Part shown: positions 22,401 through 23,499 of the stretch, piece by piece
Position numbering within the stretch: position 1 is the stretch's first letter
How the letters are laid out: each line of letters opens with the position of its first letter
The notes under the pieces: generated by a model
What the model saw: only the letters and a program-made list of their open reading frames with translations
What the model was told of the DNA's origin: nothing
The model's database searches: none
Made by a program: the position numbers and the translations under genes
Source of the DNA: Treponema sp.
Lineage (GTDB): Bacteria; Spirochaetota; Spirochaetia; Treponematales; Treponemataceae
Length of the DNA stretch: 23,499 nt
Direction of reading: 5' to 3'
NCBI GenBank assembly: GCA_014804085.1
Contig: JAAVAM010000072.1
Coordinates: 1-23,499, forward strand

Positions 22401-22781
22401 GCAGCGCACGGTGATGTCGGTGAGGGTGCTGACGATGCCGCTGCCCCGCGCCAGCGCGTCCCACGCCCGCATGGTACTCATGTACGTAATCTCTCTGATC
22501 GCCACGCCGTAGAACGTGCCGCTGCCGATTTTCTCCACGGTGGCGGGGATGGTCACCTTTGTCAGGGCGGGGCAGCTGTTGAACGCGTTGTTCCCGATGC
22601 TCGATGCGCTGTCGGGCACGGTCAGGCTCTCCAGCGTTTCGGCGCACCACACGAGCCGACCGCCCAGCACCTGGTACTCCGCCGCCGGCGTGTCGTCCTC
22701 GTCGTCGCTCCCGCAGCCTGCCGCGAGCAGCAGTGCTGCAAGCAGTGCGACGGTTAGGAATCTTATACGCGTTCTTGTCAT
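19410..22781 (-). CDS. Mosaic surface lipoprotein: BspA-type LRRs, Cys/His-rich repeats, beta-helix
   Basis: Encodes 1,123 residues from ATG 22781, chosen because AAGGAG lies 6 nt upstream and a lipoprotein signal follows (MTRTRIRFLTVALLAALLLA, lipobox AAGC, Cys23, then acidic GSDDEDD). Upstream in-frame ATGs lie within the DUF6261-like gene. Residues ~35–365 are BspA/LRR_5 repeats such as LTKVTIPATVEKIGSGTFYG. Residues ~372–850 are about 16 Cys/His-rich units of 27–32 residues. Residues ~851–1123 form a right-handed beta-helix opening with VYVASSGDDTNSGLTASKAV and carrying GGGVYV/MSGGxITGN repeats like those of polymorphic membrane proteins. BspA-like treponemal proteins mediate adhesion or coaggregation; the same surface role is likely here. 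The beta-helix DNA is visibly less GC-rich than the LRR DNA, suggesting assembly from separate sources. Confidence 0.9.
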   Translation of the reverse strand: MTRTRIRFLTVALLAALLLAAGCGSDDEDDTPAAEYQVLGGRLVWCAETLESLTVPDSASSIGNNAFNSCPALTKVTIPATVEKIGSGTFYGVAIREITYMSTMRAWDALARGSGIVSTLTDITVRCTDGIWRAGMYDWEITDGVLTRYCGDAADVKIPGNVTVIGEAAFEGRADITGVTIPSGVTAIGDGAFRDCAKLTDVTIPDGVIAIGENAFDGCDGLTSADIPASVETIGAGAIPAGTTVTYHGTKVQWETLAANAGLDGVTAFVIDGNGTLTGYCGSAADITLPDDVKGIAGGAFAGHEELKHVAIPAGVTAVAPGAFDRSGITEISFGGTVAEWGALVEAGGIAAEVADITVRCADGICTPVHRHDWGAYTDGGDGTHRRTCAGCGRTESAPHGYDGAPYERGDGGHYQTCTAAGCNAHSPVEAHQYGDEVCTDAEHSKTCSLCTYSMTAPHNWSGYTNADTNYHRRTCAPEGFTAHSERVAHTIRYDKGNDSTHTKTCTANCGYSETEAHTYGGETYTDTEHSKSCSLCTYSKTAPHSWSGYTDDKDGNHSRTCTVTGFKTHSETKAHDYGTTYSDNKDGTHYQTCAVCGGTSDPVSHGYEYKDNADGSHTKTCKAGCGYSKDIDHNWSGYTSDSTNYHSRTCAVEGFKTHSETEAHDWGANYTDNKDGKHYQTCSVCHGQSTAVAHTIRYNNGNDSNHTKTCTAGCGYSETEEHTWGSETCTDAGHSKSCTLCTYSASKQHDWSDYADDHDGSHHSRTCAIEGFKAHTETKAHDYGMTYTDNKDGKHYQTCSVCHGQSEAVAHDCKHKDNADGTHTTTCTKCAYSKTEEHRYKDDTCEDCGCPKPTTVYVASSGDDTNSGLTASKAVKTLSKAIELYDAYGLEKIMVCTGYTLPSGESTLLDRAGKNHLTLMRYDGSSDVSGALTDTLLLINSDSGDVTITNVTLDGNKTNVSANRCLLEIYNSKSTVTLGEGAAVCNNKSTYMAGGVSVWGESGTFEMVGGTITGNETTSIGGGVYVSAKFKMSGGVISGNTAPYGGGVLVNKGYYYFTMTGGKIINNTATTRGGGVYVNPKASFEMSGGEITGNNAPSSNGVYIDTEEGATFTNTGGTVQAD
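20232..21668 (-). repeat. Tandem Cys/His-rich coding repeats with A-B-C-D super-cycle
   Basis: About 16 full units plus a remnant, each 27–32 residues, of the general form (W/Y)-G-x(2–4)-TD-x-DG-x-H-x3-C-x(2–3)-C-x(6–8)-H. Four subtypes recur: A (NWSGYT…CxxEGFKTH), B (…DNKDGKHYQTCSVCHG), C (…HTKTCTAGCGYS), D (ETCTDxEHSKSCSLCTYS). In N-to-C order: two A/B-like units, then D, A-C-D, A-B-C, A-B-C-D, A-B-C and a short Cys-containing remnant. At DNA level B units at 20371 and 20722 are nearly identical and 351 nt apart. Type A lacks the second Cys of the CxxC pair. Confidence 0.85.
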
Positions 22782-22812
22782 GTTGTTCTCCTTAATTCTG
22801 CGTGGCGCGGGG

Positions 22813-23499
22813 CTATGCCTTCGCCTTGCTCTTCGTACCGCCCAAGACTTCCTGTTTGAAGTGGTCGATTTCGGTGTTGGCGTAGTCGATGAACGCGGCG
22901 TAGTCCGCTTCGCCTTCAAGCAGGGCGTGGGCGTTCACGTGCATGACGAGCATTCTATATGTCTCGTCGCTTGCCGCCCGTGCCGCTTTGAGTGCGCCCG
23001 CCGTCTTTGCCGAGCGTTCGTCCGTCCGCTGTGAGGTCAGCTCGCGCACTTCCTCGTTCGCGGCTTTCAGTTTTTCCACGAACGCAGAAAGCGATAGCGC
23101 GTCCACCTGCGGCTTATACTTGCCCTCCAAGTCCTGGATGAAGTTGACGAGCAAGCCCGTCTCCTTGTCCAGCTGCGCCTGCGTGTCGATTTTGTAGTCC
23201 TTGATGTGCTGCTGAAGGACTTTCGCCGCCTCCGCCACGTCCTCCATCGGGAAGCTCGCGTAGCCCGCCACGGCTTTCTTGTAGCCCGCGTACAATTGGT
23301 CGCGCAATCTGTCCGCTGCCGCGATTTTGTCCGTCGTCAGGCTCTTCGCGCTGATTTGCAGGTTCTCGTCCTCAGCCGTGACCGCCGCCCGCAGCGCGGC
23401 GACTTGCGCCTTGCACTTTTCGGCGACCGCCGCGTCCTTTTCCGCCCTGTTTGCCACGTTGGACACGAACAGGAAGTGCGCCGCGTTGTTCATGCCGCC
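22813..23499 (-). CDS. DUF6261-like protein, N-terminus cut by window edge
   Basis: The frame is open to the right edge. The first visible Met (23493) is followed by NNAAHFLFV, which in this family usually comes after a short lead, so the true start probably lies outside the window. About 228 residues are visible, nearly full length. The protein is almost entirely helical and charged, with long amphipathic stretches that suggest a coiled-coil or helical bundle (DENLQISAKSLTTDKIAAAD, VEKLKAANEEVRELTSQRTD, HALLEGEADYAAFIDYANTE). It ends in a basic SKAKA tail. I assign it to DUF6261 from memory of the family; function is unknown. No signal peptide or membrane segment is visible. It lies 31 nt upstream of the surface lipoprotein gene on the same strand, so the two probably share a transcript. 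Confidence 0.75.
   Translation of the reverse strand, partial: GGMNNAAHFLFVSNVANRAEKDAAVAEKCKAQVAALRAAVTAEDENLQISAKSLTTDKIAAADRLRDQLYAGYKKAVAGYASFPMEDVAEAAKVLQQHIKDYKIDTQAQLDKETGLLVNFIQDLEGKYKPQVDALSLSAFVEKLKAANEEVRELTSQRTDERSAKTAGALKAARAASDETYRMLVMHVNAHALLEGEADYAAFIDYANTEIDHFKQEVLGGTKSKAKA

Noticed and set aside
20265..22757. Open frame of 830 codons on the + strand opposite the surface lipoprotein gene
   Set aside because: It is antisense to a clear lipoprotein with LRR, Cys/His and beta-helix domains. The product is a low-complexity Val/Arg/Cys/Ala-rich repeat created by the repeat DNA and GC-rich codons. No ribosome-binding site or domain was seen.
22782..22919. N-terminal extension of the surface lipoprotein frame
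   Set aside because: It overlaps the DUF6261-like gene in another frame and would bury the lipoprotein signal. AAGGAG precedes ATG 22781.
1..23499. tRNA, rRNA, riboswitch or insertion-sequence genes
   Set aside because: I looked for tRNA-like TPsiC arms, rRNA-like blocks, transposase frames and terminal inverted repeats and saw none that could be supported by eye. A tRNAscan and Rfam search would be decisive.

Overview
The window looks like part of a spirochaete chromosome, most likely a Treponema. The signs are a type I dehydroquinase–shikimate dehydrogenase fusion, a PASTA protein without a kinase next to fmt, a BspA-type ('treponemal LRR') surface lipoprotein, and a DUF6261-like protein. 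DNA is moderately GC-rich throughout. A secreted pectinesterase suggests a plant-fed gut or rumen habitat. A pectin-degrading rumen treponeme such as T. saccharophilum would fit, but the species is inference. No rRNA, tRNA, CRISPR array, transposase or phage gene was seen.

Layout. 1–81 is the tail of a LuxR-type regulator, followed by a cluster of G5/C5 hairpins. 280–5575 runs rightward: an exported protein of unknown function, fmt, a membrane-anchored triple-PASTA protein, aroDE and rpiA. The last three are tightly packed. 5565–6911 is a leftward MATE exporter. It diverges from a solitary D12-class adenine DNA methyltransferase (7032–8732), and each has its own near-consensus sigma-70 promoter. 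8736–10310 is the leftward pectinesterase. Its promoter lies inside the broken 3' end of a Gx-transporter-family gene. 10795–15833 runs rightward: PepF-type oligoendopeptidase, GNAT acetyltransferase, RluA-family pseudouridine synthase and Nnr NAD(P)HX repair enzyme. 15834–16229 is a leftward GtrA-family membrane protein, diverging from an NlpC/P60 hydrolase with a beta-rich C-terminal half and a small lipoprotein. 18079–19205 is a toxin–antitoxin patch: a truncated hicA, an intact hicB, and a leftward brnT–brnA pair. 19410–23499 holds a leftward pair: a DUF6261-like protein (cut by the window edge) and a 1,123-residue mosaic lipoprotein.

Three observations stand out. First, at least five genes, and perhaps six, carry a -10-like hexamer only 5–6 nt before the start codon and no Shine–Dalgarno sequence, which predicts leaderless mRNAs mixed among normal SD-led genes. 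Second, the lipoprotein has about 16 Cys/His-rich repeats arranged in a higher-order A-B-C-D cycle, with some unit types skipped. Third, two junctions record gene loss: a Gx gene cut off at the pectinesterase promoter, and a hicA that lost its 5' part exactly at the end of a lipoprotein gene.
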